Of a stretch of DNA of 32,996 bases, positions 1 through 8,087 are shown piece by piece; positions within the stretch are counted from its first letter, which is position 1, and each line of letters opens with the position of its first letter. The translations under genes and the position numbers were made by a program. The notes under the pieces are model-generated. The model made no database searches. It was not told the origin of the DNA and saw nothing but the letters and a program-made list of their open reading frames with translations. Location of the stretch: the NCBI GenBank assembly GCA_003250495.1, contig QKGH01000260.1:1-32996 (forward strand), written 5' to 3'. The DNA is from Marinobacterium sp. Lineage in GTDB: Bacteria; Pseudomonadota; Gammaproteobacteria; Pseudomonadales; Balneatricaceae.

Positions 1-1
1 G

Positions 2-1051
2 AATGGCGCCGTGGGCAAGTTCCGGCGTCAGTTCCCGCAGTTCGACAAGGTTGCCGTGGTCGCCGCCAACACCCCCGACTTCAGCGGTTGCTTCGAAACC
101 GGCTTCGCCACGGCGGTGAAGCAGGTGGTCGATACGCTGATCCCCAGCTCGGAACGGGCCGGGCTGCGCAAGAAGCAAGTCAACATCCTGTGCGGAACCC
201 ACCTGACGCCAGGCGACATGGAGTTCATCGTCGACAGTGTCGAGAGTTTCGGCCTGCGCCCGCTGCTGATTCCGGACCTGGCGCGTTCCCTCGACGGTCA
301 CCTGCAGGATGAGGATTTCAACCCGCTGACCACCGGCGGCCTGACGCTCGATGAGCTGGCCACGGCGGTGGAGAGCCGCGCCACGCTGGTGGTCGGCAAC
401 TCGTTGCTGGATGCCGGCGCGCTGCTGGCACAGCGCAGCGGCGTACCGACCATCGGCTTCCCCCATCTGCACACGATGGCCGAAGTCGATCGCTGGATGA
501 TGACGCTGTCCGAGCTGTCCGGTCAGGAGGTGCCCAACCGCTGGCGCCGCCACCGCAGCCAACTGCAGGACGCCATGCTCGACACCCACTTTATGCTCGG
601 CCAGCTGCGTGTCGGCATCGCCGCCGACCCGGATCTGCTGCTGGCGCTGCACGACCTGGTGGTCAGCATGGGCGGCGAGGTGGTGGTCGCCGTGGCACCG
701 GCCAAGGGCCCCGCGCTGGCGGCGCTGGCGCTGGAGCAGGTGCAGGTCGGCGATCTGGAGGATCTGGAGCTGAGCGCTCAGGAGCAGCATGTGGAGTTGC
801 TGATCGGCAACAGCCACCTGGCGGAGACGGCCTCGCGCCTGCATCGGCCGCTGCTGCGCGCCGGCTTCCCGCAATACGACTATGTCGGCGGCTTCCAGCG
901 CGTGTGGTGCGGTTATCGCGGTATCCAGCAGACGCTGTTCGATATCGCCAACCTGAAACTGTCGCAACACGAAGATATCGAGCCTTACCACTCGATCTAC
1001 GCACAGAAACGGGATGATGAGCCATCGCCGAGGATGGCCGCCGGAGCTTGA
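2..1051 (+). CDS. nifN: Nitrogenase FeMo-cofactor scaffold protein NifN, C-terminal portion (5' end outside the window)
   Basis: Frame is open to the left edge. Nitrogenase component-1-like C-terminus (GNSHLAETASRLHRPLLRAGFPQYDYVGGFQRVWCGYRGIQQTLFDIANL), directly followed by nifX. Confidence 0.88.
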   Translation, partial: NGAVGKFRRQFPQFDKVAVVAANTPDFSGCFETGFATAVKQVVDTLIPSSERAGLRKKQVNILCGTHLTPGDMEFIVDSVESFGLRPLLIPDLARSLDGHLQDEDFNPLTTGGLTLDELATAVESRATLVVGNSLLDAGALLAQRSGVPTIGFPHLHTMAEVDRWMMTLSELSGQEVPNRWRRHRSQLQDAMLDTHFMLGQLRVGIAADPDLLLALHDLVVSMGGEVVVAVAPAKGPALAALALEQVQVGDLEDLELSAQEQHVELLIGNSHLAETASRLHRPLLRAGFPQYDYVGGFQRVWCGYRGIQQTLFDIANLKLSQHEDIEPYHSIYAQKRDDEPSPRMAAGA

Positions 1052-1052
1052 T

Positions 1053-1523
1053 ATGACGCCGTTGACACGTCGCCTGCAGGTGGTCGACAGCTCGCAGGAG
1101 GTTTACGTCCTGCAGGTGGCCTTCGCCACCACCGACCGGGAGTACGTGAACCAGCACTTCGGATCGGCGCGTGCATTCGCCATCTACGGGGTGAACGAAC
1201 AGTCGGCGCAGCTGCTGTCGGTGTGCGAGTTCACCGATCTGGACCAGGGCGCCGACGACAAGCTGCATGCCCGCATCGAGGCGGTCGCCGAGTGCGGTGC
1301 GGTGTACTGCCGCGCCTGCGGCGCCTCTGCCGTCCGCCAGTTGCTGACGCGCGGGATACAGCCGGTTCGGGTGACCGACGAGGGGCCGATCAACGAACTG
1401 ATCGCGGCCCTGCAGGAGGAGTTGCGACAGGGGCCTTCGACCTGGCTGGCGAATGCGATTCGCAGCCAGGGACGGGGGCGTGGACGTTTTGATTCGATGG
1501 AAGCTGAGGGCTGGGACGAGTGA
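1053..1523 (+). CDS. nifX: Nitrogen fixation protein NifX
   Basis: VAFATTDREYVNQHFGSARAFAIYGV..., VYCRACGASAVRQLL, C-terminal RFDSMEAEGWDE; ATG at 1053 lies just after the nifN stop. Confidence 0.93.
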   Translation: MTPLTRRLQVVDSSQEVYVLQVAFATTDREYVNQHFGSARAFAIYGVNEQSAQLLSVCEFTDLDQGADDKLHARIEAVAECGAVYCRACGASAVRQLLTRGIQPVRVTDEGPINELIAALQEELRQGPSTWLANAIRSQGRGRGRFDSMEAEGWDE

Positions 1524-1587
1524 TCGCTCCCGCTGCAACTGATGGCCTTCCCATGTGGGGCTAGCAACGCTTTTTTGGAGAGCAACG

Positions 1588-2055
1588 ATGAGCGAAATGT
1601 GTGTTGAAGCCGGTAGCCCGGCGCTCGAAACCCCCTTCGTCAAGCAGATGGTGGTCCAGCTGCGTGCCATGGACAGCTACGGCACCTATGACACCTGGAG
1701 CGACGAGAAGGTACTGGACCCGATGATCCTGACCAAGGAGCGTCGGCGCGAGATCCCGGTGGTCGGCGATCCGGACGAGGTGGTGGTCGCGCGTATCAAG
1801 GCGTTCTACAACGCCGTCGCGGTGCGGGTCGAGCAGGAGTGCAGCCTGATGGCGGTACCGATGATCAACCTGACCCACGAAGGGTTCGGTCGCGCCCTGG
1901 TGATGGTCGGCAAACTGGTAGTCATCGATAAGGCGCTGCGCGACGTGCACCGCTTCGGCTTCGACAGCGTCGAGAAGCTGGATACCGAAGCGGAGAAGCT
2001 GGTGGAGCGCGCCATGGCGACCATCGGGAAGTTCCGCGCCGCCGCCGAGGATTGA
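1588..2055 (+). CDS. NifX-associated nitrogen fixation protein (DUF269)
   Basis: MSEMCVEAGSPALETPFVKQMVVQLRAMDSYGTYDTWSDEKVLDPMILTKERR...; SD-like tttggag upstream; position after nifX. Confidence 0.9.
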   Translation: MSEMCVEAGSPALETPFVKQMVVQLRAMDSYGTYDTWSDEKVLDPMILTKERRREIPVVGDPDEVVVARIKAFYNAVAVRVEQECSLMAVPMINLTHEGFGRALVMVGKLVVIDKALRDVHRFGFDSVEKLDTEAEKLVERAMATIGKFRAAAED

Positions 2056-2068
2056 GAGGAGAGAGCCG

Positions 2069-2275
2069 ATGTCCGACGAGGATATGAAAGCGTTGCAGAA
2101 GGACGTGCGTAAGAAGAAGCGTATAGCCACCGAGTGTGCGTCCGAAGTGCATGACCTGGTCGAAGACGGTCTGTGGACCGACTATGAGAACCTGCCTGCA
2201 CTGGCACAGAAAACATATGAAGCCTGTCTGGCCTGGAAAGAGGCCGAAACCAAACTGGCAGCCGCCGAAGGCTGA
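2069..2275 (+). CDS. DUF683 / CCE_0567-family small nif-associated protein
   Basis: 68 aa, MSDEDMKALQKDVRKKKRIATECASEVHDLVEDGLWTDYENLPALAQKTYEACLAWKEAE; syntenic after DUF269. Confidence 0.85.
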   Translation: MSDEDMKALQKDVRKKKRIATECASEVHDLVEDGLWTDYENLPALAQKTYEACLAWKEAETKLAAAEG

Positions 2276-2288
2276 TGGGGGAGCGCGC

Positions 2289-2588
2289 ATGTCTGCAGAA
2301 ATGATCACCGGACGTACCCGGGGTGGCGCCGAATGGACGCCGAGCTTTATCAACGACTTGAACCAGGAAACCTGCATCGGCTGCGGGCGCTGCTACAAGG
2401 TGTGTCCGCGCGATGTGTTCGAGCTGGTTGACCGCGCCGAAGCGTTGGCCGAGGATGAAGACGACTACGATGACGACGACGAGATGAAGGTGATGGCGAT
2501 CTCCAACGTCGACGACTGCATCGGTTGCCAGTCCTGTTTCCGCGTCTGCCCGAAACAGTGTCACAGCCACGCCCCGGCGGCGGCCTGA
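2289..2588 (+). CDS. fdxB: Nif-specific ferredoxin III (FdxB-type, two Cys clusters)
   Basis: CIGCGRCYKVCP and CIGCQSCFRVCPKQC motifs separated by an acidic loop; internal ATG at 2289 with an SD-like gggggag. Confidence 0.87.
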   Translation: MSAEMITGRTRGGAEWTPSFINDLNQETCIGCGRCYKVCPRDVFELVDRAEALAEDEDDYDDDDEMKVMAISNVDDCIGCQSCFRVCPKQCHSHAPAAA

Positions 2589-2636
2589 TCCGGCTCAGCC
2601 AACTGTCAAAGTCAAAACGAAGTAAGGAGTACGATC

Positions 2637-2960
2637 ATGCCGAAACCTCAGGCACACGTTTTCGTCTGTAGTCAGACTCGCCCTGAAGGACACCCCCGCG
2701 GTAGCTGCGGCAGCGTCGGCGCCAGCCTCGTTGCGCAGACCTTCTCCGAGGAGATCGCCAAGCGCGGCCTGTTCCAGCAGTTCGCGGTAACGGCGACCGG
2801 TTGCCTCGGCCCCTGCCATCTGGGTGCCAACGTGCTGATCTACCCGGGCTCCCACCTCTACAAGGCGGTGAAACCGGAGCACGTGAACCAGATCATCGAA
2901 CAGCACCTGCTCGGCGGTACGCCGGTTGAGGAGCTGCTGGCACCGGCGTCCGAGTGGTAA
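2637..2960 (+). CDS. Thioredoxin-fold [2Fe-2S] ferredoxin
   Basis: HVFVCSQTRPEGHPRGSCGSVGA...VTATGCLGPCHLGANVLIYPG: Cys pattern of (2Fe-2S) thioredoxin-like ferredoxins; good SD (aaggag). Confidence 0.85.
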   Translation: MPKPQAHVFVCSQTRPEGHPRGSCGSVGASLVAQTFSEEIAKRGLFQQFAVTATGCLGPCHLGANVLIYPGSHLYKAVKPEHVNQIIEQHLLGGTPVEELLAPASEW

Positions 2961-2976
2961 GCCTGAGGTGAGCGTG

Positions 2977-3351
2977 ATGGATGGTGCGACGCAAGCGTTA
3001 CTCGAGCAACATCAGGCACTGATCGCCGCCGCCTGCGAGCAGGGACGGCAGCAGCTGCTGCGGGCCGGGATCGATGGCGCGTTGATGCCGATGGCGGAGC
3101 AGTTCCGTTTTCAGCAGCAGGCGGATCCCTACACCCAGCAGCCGACGCTGAACGGTCAGTGGGGCGAGAGTCACGGGCAGCGTCGCGCCCAGCTGGTCAT
3201 CAACGCCGACGGTTCGTTGCTGCTGGAGTGCGACCTGCTCTGCCCGCATCCCGCCCATAGCGGGCGCTGGGCCGAGCAGGTCAGCATCTGGGGGCGTTCG
3301 GCGGAGGTGCTGAAATCCGAGATCAGCCTGCTGGCGCAGATTGAGGAGTAA
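2977..3351 (+). CDS. Conserved hypothetical protein within the nif operon
   Basis: 124 aa ORF, tightly packed between neighbours, same strand and coding frame continuity. Confidence 0.7.
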   Translation: MDGATQALLEQHQALIAAACEQGRQQLLRAGIDGALMPMAEQFRFQQQADPYTQQPTLNGQWGESHGQRRAQLVINADGSLLLECDLLCPHPAHSGRWAEQVSIWGRSAEVLKSEISLLAQIEE

Positions 3352-3354
3352 GCG

Positions 3355-4134
3355 GTGCCGCATCCGATCTACGCTGCGTTGATCCATGAAGCCCAGGGCT
3401 GTCCCGGCTACGATGCGCCGCTGGAGCGGGTCTGTATCGGGCAGGTATGGACCCTGGTGCGCGTCAACGGCTTTACCGGGTTGTGTATGACGCCGGCTTC
3501 GGCCTACACCCGTACGCTGAGCTGGCCCGGTACGTTGACCGGCCGGCGCGCCAGCGAAGTGATCGCCTGGCTCGGCAGCTGGCAGCCGTTCGAGGCCTGC
3601 CTGGCCGTGGCCACGCTGAACGCGGTATTGTCCGGGGCCGGCAAGGCCTGGGCCCTGCGCGAGGAGGCGACGCCACTGGGGGGCGGTAACCTGGCGGTAT
3701 TCGCCGCGCTTGGCGAACGGCTGCAGGGACAGAAGCTGGGCGTCATCGGACGTTATCCCGGTCTCGACCGGGTGCTGAGCGGGCTCGATTACCACTGTGT
3801 CGAGCGCAGTCCGGGGGAGGACGATCTGCCGGACCCGGCGTCCGAGTTCCTGCTGCCGGACAGCGACTGGGCTTTCATTACCGCCAGCGCGCTGTCCAAC
3901 AAGACCCTGCCGCGCTTGCTGGAGCTGGCACGGCGCGCCCGCGTCGTGCTGATGGGGCCCTCGATGCCCTGGTCGACGGTCTGGTGCGACTGGGGGGTCG
4001 ATTATCTGGCCGGGGTCGAAGTGGTCGACGAGGAGCTGCTCTGGCGCACCGCCGCCGAAGCCGGGGGCGTCAGGATCTTCGAAGGCGGCGTCGCCTATCG
4101 CCTGCTGGCCCTGAACGATGGAGCCCGTCATTAA
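3355..4134 (+). CDS. Rossmann-like DUF364/DUF4213-type protein (putative heavy-metal chelation family)
   Basis: GTG start; LGVIGRYPGLDRV... and FITASALSNKTLPRLLELARRARVVLMGPSMPWS: pattern of the PF04016-type C-terminal domain. Confidence 0.65.
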   Translation: MPHPIYAALIHEAQGCPGYDAPLERVCIGQVWTLVRVNGFTGLCMTPASAYTRTLSWPGTLTGRRASEVIAWLGSWQPFEACLAVATLNAVLSGAGKAWALREEATPLGGGNLAVFAALGERLQGQKLGVIGRYPGLDRVLSGLDYHCVERSPGEDDLPDPASEFLLPDSDWAFITASALSNKTLPRLLELARRARVVLMGPSMPWSTVWCDWGVDYLAGVEVVDEELLWRTAAEAGGVRIFEGGVAYRLLALNDGARH

Positions 4135-4136
4135 GC

Positions 4137-4553
4137 ATGCGCGCCATCGTTGCCCACCTGCATGCGGTCAGTGCGCGTCTGCACTTCTGGATGGTCGACT
4201 ATCCCGAGGGCAGTTCGGTGTGTCTGCCGCGCCCGCTGGTCAAACTCTCCGCGTTGCATGACGCGTTGCATGAAGATCGCCTGCCGTTCCAGGCGGTTCC
4301 CCATCCGGCTCAATTGCTGCGCCCGATAGCGCAGCGGCTCGAGCTTCCCCTCGAACGTCTCAGTGTGGTTTCCGTCCTCGGTTGGGTGGAGATGCCCGGC
4401 GAATGGACCCAGGTGGTGCTGCTGCGTATCGAAGGCAACGACCTGCCGGCGCTGCACGGGGGGCGTTTCATCACCCTGATGGAGTTGCTGCAGGTACCGA
4501 TCACCGAGCGCCTGCTATTGCGCAAAGCCTACGAAGCACTGCTGGGCGACTAA
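4137..4553 (+). CDS. Hypothetical protein, last gene of the nifN-nifX accessory operon
   Basis: 138 aa ORF starting 2 nt after the previous stop (ATG 4137); no family recognised. Confidence 0.6.
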   Translation: MRAIVAHLHAVSARLHFWMVDYPEGSSVCLPRPLVKLSALHDALHEDRLPFQAVPHPAQLLRPIAQRLELPLERLSVVSVLGWVEMPGEWTQVVLLRIEGNDLPALHGGRFITLMELLQVPITERLLLRKAYEALLGD

Positions 4554-4577
4554 GCCCGCCGCCGTCAATCTGTAATC

Positions 4578-4675
4578 CGATACCCGATACCCGATACCCG
4601 ATACCCGATACCCGATACCCGATACCCGTTACCCGTTACCCGTTACCCGTTACCCGTTACCCGTTACCCGTTACC
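4578..4675. repeat. Heptanucleotide tandem repeat array: 7x CGATACC followed by 7x CGTTACC
   Basis: Counted directly: CGATACC units 4578-4626, CGTTACC units 4627-4675, no interruptions. Confidence 0.98.
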
Positions 4676-4710
4676 GCCTTCCGCCGCCATGCCTTGGCGA
4701 TCCCGCTACT

Positions 4711-4726
4711 TGTCGCAAAACCTACA
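4711..4726 (+). promoter_or_regulatory. Candidate NifA upstream activator sequence (TGT-N10-ACA)
   Basis: TGTCGCAAAACCTACA, about 90 bp upstream of a sigma54 -24/-12 element. Confidence 0.75.
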
Positions 4727-4786
4727 CTGCCCCGGTTTGTCGTCTCGCCATGTCCGACAATCGTTGTAGGCGAATATCTTATCTGA

Positions 4787-4800
4787 TTGATATAGATCAT
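4787..4800 (+). promoter_or_regulatory. Candidate FNR/Anr-type box
   Basis: TTGAT-ATAG-ATCAT; one mismatch to TTGAT-N4-ATCAA. Confidence 0.45.
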
Positions 4801-4810
4801 GTTTTTTGGA

Positions 4811-4826
4811 TGGCACCGAGATTGCA
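4811..4826 (+). promoter_or_regulatory. Sigma54 (-24/-12) promoter for iscA-nifU-nifS
   Basis: TGGCACCGAGATTGCA, an exact match to TGGCAC-N5-TTGCA. Confidence 0.88.
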
Positions 4827-4866
4827 CCAAGCTATGCAAGCAATCCGATTCCGCGAGGAGAGGGAC

Positions 4867-5190
4867 ATGATACAGCTGACAGAAAACGCTATCGGTGCAG
4901 TAAGCCGGTTTATCGAGAATGCCAACAAACCGATTCTGGGTCTGCGTATCCGGGTCGACGGCGGTGGCTGCTCAGGTTTCCAGTATGGAATGAAGCTGGA
5001 GGAGAGTGCAGCTGAAGATGACCAGATCTACGAGATCGGTGGTTTGAAGATCCTGGTCGATCCCAATAGCAACCCGCTGCTGGAAAACGTCACCGTCGAT
5101 TTCCTCGACGGCCTCGACGGCAGCGGCTTCAAATTTGAAAACCCGAACGCCACGCAGAGCTGCGGTTGTGGCAAATCGTTCGCGTGTTAA
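4867..5190 (+). CDS. IscA/HesB-family iron-sulfur assembly protein, nif-specific
   Basis: LRIRVDGGGCSGFQYGMKLEE... and C-terminal SCGCGKSF; immediately upstream of nifU; SD gaggag. Confidence 0.9.
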   Translation: MIQLTENAIGAVSRFIENANKPILGLRIRVDGGGCSGFQYGMKLEESAAEDDQIYEIGGLKILVDPNSNPLLENVTVDFLDGLDGSGFKFENPNATQSCGCGKSFAC

Positions 5191-5227
5191 GGCCTGACCG
5201 GCAGAAATCGACTGAGGAGTTCAAGCG

Positions 5228-6133
5228 ATGTGGGATTATTCTGAAAAGGTAAAAGAGCATTTCTACAACCCGAAAAATGCCGGTGCGGTTGAAGGCGCGA
5301 ACGGGGTGGGTGACGTCGGTTCCATCAGCTGCGGCGATGCGCTGCGTCTGACGCTGAAAGTGGAGCCGGAAACCGAGGTGATTCTGGACGCGGGTTTCCA
5401 GACCTTCGGTTGCGGTTCCGCCATCGCCTCCTCATCCGCGCTGACCGAGATGGTCAAGGGGCTGACCCTGGACGAGGCGCTGAAGATCAGCAACCAGGAT
5501 ATCGCCGACTTCCTCGACGGCCTGCCGCCGGAGAAGATGCACTGCTCGGTCATGGGCCGCGAAGCGTTGCAGGCCGCCGTCGCCAACTACCGTGGCGAAG
5601 AGTGGTCCGACGATCATGAAGAGGGCGCCCTGGTGTGCAAATGCTTCGCCATCGACGCCGTGATGATCGAAGACACCATCCGCGCCAACAACCTGCACTC
5701 CGTGGAAGAGGTGACCAACTACACCAAAGCCGGTGGCGGTTGCGCCTCCTGCCACGAAGGGATCGAAAATATCCTGAGCAAAGTGCTGGCCGAGAAGGGC
5801 GAAAGCTTCAACGCCGGCGGTGCGGCGGTAGCGGCACCGGTGGCCGCCAGTGCAGCGCCCGAAGCGCCGAAGCTCGGTACCCTGGCCCGGATCCGCAAGA
5901 TCGAAGCGGTACTGGACGCCATCCGTCCGGCGCTGCAGGCGGACAACGGCGACGTCGAGCTGGTCGATGTCGACGGCAAGAACATCTACGTGCACCTGAC
6001 CGGCGCCTGCACCGGCTGCCAGATGGCGGCGATGACCCTGGGCGGCATTCAGCAGCGCCTGATCGAAGAGCTGGGTGAGTTCGTCAAGGTCATCCCGGCG
6101 GCGAAAGAGTCACTGGTAAGCATGGGAGCCTGA
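5228..6133 (+). CDS. nifU: Fe-S cluster scaffold NifU
   Basis: NifU N-domain ([19 protein letters not shown]), central BFD-type 2Fe-2S region ([16 protein letters not shown]...[12 protein letters not shown]), C-terminal NifU domain ([17 protein letters not shown]). Confidence 0.96.
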   Translation: MWDYSEKVKEHFYNPKNAGAVEGANGVGDVGSISCGDALRLTLKVEPETEVILDAGFQTFGCGSAIASSSALTEMVKGLTLDEALKISNQDIADFLDGLPPEKMHCSVMGREALQAAVANYRGEEWSDDHEEGALVCKCFAIDAVMIEDTIRANNLHSVEEVTNYTKAGGGCASCHEGIENILSKVLAEKGESFNAGGAAVAAPVAASAAPEAPKLGTLARIRKIEAVLDAIRPALQADNGDVELVDVDGKNIYVHLTGACTGCQMAAMTLGGIQQRLIEELGEFVKVIPAAKESLVSMGA

Positions 6134-7344
6134 TGATGAGCGATATCTACCTGGACAACAACGCCACCACGATGGTGGCGCCGGAAGTGTTCGAAGAGAT
6201 GAAGCCCTACTTCTGCGAACAGTTCGGTAACCCGTCGTCGCTGCACAGCTTCGGCAACAAGGTTGGCTTTGCGCTGAAAAAAGCACGCAAACAGGTACAG
6301 GATCTGCTCGGCGCCGAACACGATTCCGAGATCATCTTCACCTCCTGCGGTACCGAGTCCGACTCCACCGCGATCCTGTCGGCGCTGAAGGCGCAGCCGG
6401 AGCGTAAAGAGGTGATCACCACCGTGGTCGAGCACCCGGCGGTACTGAGCCTGTGCGAGTACCTGGAGAGCGAAGGCTACACGGTGCACAAGCTGGAGGT
6501 GGACAGCAAGGGCCGTCTCGATCTGGACAAGTACAAGGCACTGCTCAGCGACAAGGTCGCCATCGTCAGCGTGATGTGGGCGAACAATGAAAGCGGCACC
6601 ATCTTCCCGGTGGAAGAGATGGCCAAGATGGCAGCCGAAGCCGGCGTGCTGTTCCACACCGACGCGGTGCAGGCGGTGGGCAAGATCCCGATCAACCTGA
6701 AAGAGAGCGCCATCAGCATGTTGTCGCTGTCCGGCCATAAGCTGCATGCGCCGAAGGGGATCGGTGTCCTCTACCTGCGTCGCGGCGTGCGCTACCGTCC
6801 GCTGCTGCGCGGCGGTCACCAGGAGCGCGGACGTCGTGCCGGTACCGAAAACGCACCGGCTATCGTCGGGCTGGGCAAGGCCTGCGAGATCGCTGCGGAG
6901 CATATGGCGTTCGAGAATACCGAGGTCAAGGCGATGCGCGATCGCCTCGAGCAGGGGATCCTGGCCGCAGTACCCAACTGCTTCGTCACCGGCGATCCGG
7001 ATAACCGCCTGCCCAACACCGCCAGCATCGCCTTCGAGTACATCGAGGGTGAAGCGATCCTGCTGCTGTTGAACAAGGTCGGTATCGCCGCCTCCTCCGG
7101 TTCTGCCTGCACCTCCGGTTCGCTGGAACCTTCCCACGTGATGCGGGCGATGGGGATTCCGTATACCGCGGCCCACGGTACCGTGCGCTTCTCCTTCTCG
7201 CGCTATAACACCATGGACGAGGTGGAGCGCGTGATCCAGGAGGTTCCGGGAATCGTCGCTCAGCTGCGCAAGCTGTCGCCGTACTGGGGCGAGAACGGCC
7301 CGGTGGAGAACCCGGATGCGGCCTTCGCACCGGTTTACGCCTGA
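6133..7344 (+). CDS. nifS: Cysteine desulfurase NifS
   Basis: IYLDNNATTMVAPEV, SLSGHKLHAPKGIGVLYLRRG (PLP Lys), SSGSACTSGSLEPSHVMRAMG; overlaps the nifU stop. Confidence 0.95.
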   Translation: MMSDIYLDNNATTMVAPEVFEEMKPYFCEQFGNPSSLHSFGNKVGFALKKARKQVQDLLGAEHDSEIIFTSCGTESDSTAILSALKAQPERKEVITTVVEHPAVLSLCEYLESEGYTVHKLEVDSKGRLDLDKYKALLSDKVAIVSVMWANNESGTIFPVEEMAKMAAEAGVLFHTDAVQAVGKIPINLKESAISMLSLSGHKLHAPKGIGVLYLRRGVRYRPLLRGGHQERGRRAGTENAPAIVGLGKACEIAAEHMAFENTEVKAMRDRLEQGILAAVPNCFVTGDPDNRLPNTASIAFEYIEGEAILLLLNKVGIAASSGSACTSGSLEPSHVMRAMGIPYTAAHGTVRFSFSRYNTMDEVERVIQEVPGIVAQLRKLSPYWGENGPVENPDAAFAPVYA

Positions 7345-7382
7345 GCCGCCTGAGGTCGATAGCGAGCTGAGGGGCTAGGTAG

Positions 7383-7413
7383 AAAAACGGAGGTGGCGAC
7401 ACCTCCGTTTTTT
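7383..7413 (+). terminator. Rho-independent terminator after nifS (likely bidirectional with the Lrp gene)
   Basis: AAAAACGGAGGTG-GCGA-CACCTCCGTTTTTT stem-loop with T-tract. Confidence 0.9.
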
Positions 7414-7449
7414 CGTTCTGCCCGCCGCGCAACGCCGCATCCCGGCGGA

Positions 7450-7911
7450 TTAGGGGTGTGGCAACGGCAGCTCGGTGGTGTACTTGATCTGCTCCATCGC
7501 GAAGTTGGAGGAGATATCGACCAGCCCTTCGGTACTGCCGATCAGCCGTTTGTAGAACTGATCGTAGGCGCCGATATCCTTGACCACCACCCGCAGCAGG
7601 TAATCCCATTCGCCGGACATGCGGTAGAACTCGACCACTTCGTCGAACTGCCTGACGCAGGTGGCGAAACGCTCCAGCCAGGCGCTGTCATGGTGCTGGG
7701 TCTTGATCTGTACGAACACCGACAACCCCAGTCCCAGGCGCTCCTGATCGAGCAGTGCAACCCGGGCGCGGATATAACCCTCCTCCTGCAGGCGCTTGAC
7801 CCGCTTCCAACAGGGGGTGGTCGACAGGTTGACCGCTTCCGCCAGATCTTTCAGGGGGATCGAGGCATCGTGCTGGAGCAGGGCAAGGATATGACGGTCG
7901 AAATTATCCAT
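7450..7911 (-). CDS. Lrp/AsnC-family transcriptional regulator
   Basis: [50 protein letters not shown], plus [28 protein letters not shown] domain. Confidence 0.92.
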   Translation of the reverse strand: MDNFDRHILALLQHDASIPLKDLAEAVNLSTTPCWKRVKRLQEEGYIRARVALLDQERLGLGLSVFVQIKTQHHDSAWLERFATCVRQFDEVVEFYRMSGEWDYLLRVVVKDIGAYDQFYKRLIGSTEGLVDISSNFAMEQIKYTTELPLPHP

Positions 7912-8087
7912 TCCTGATTTATCGATAAACTGAGAAAAATTTTCTACATATTATCCTTTTTGTGGAAATAGTTGGAAAAATATTCCGCGCCGCTTCTCTA
8001 CAATAGTTATCCATAGCCATTCGCCAGTCAGCGCAATTCCGCGACCTGATCACCCGGCGGAGGGCGCTACCGATGAGGGGAAAGGCG

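Noticed and set aside
2440-2500. Acidic insertion (EDEDDYDDDDE) in the ferredoxin as a novelty
   Set aside because: An acidic inter-cluster loop is a usual trait of nif-specific FdxB-type ferredoxins.
2998-4131. 377-aa minus-strand ORF antisense to the nif accessory genes
   Set aside because: Shadow ORF of a GC-rich coding strand; low-complexity Gln/Arg/Gly composition, no recognisable domain, opposite to a tightly packed operon.
4578-4675. Heptamer array as a CRISPR array
   Set aside because: No spacers; contiguous 7-bp units, so a simple tandem repeat.
4757-4767. ACAA-TCG-TTGT dyad as a second NifA site
   Set aside because: Polarity is inverted relative to TGT-N10-ACA and spacing does not fit.
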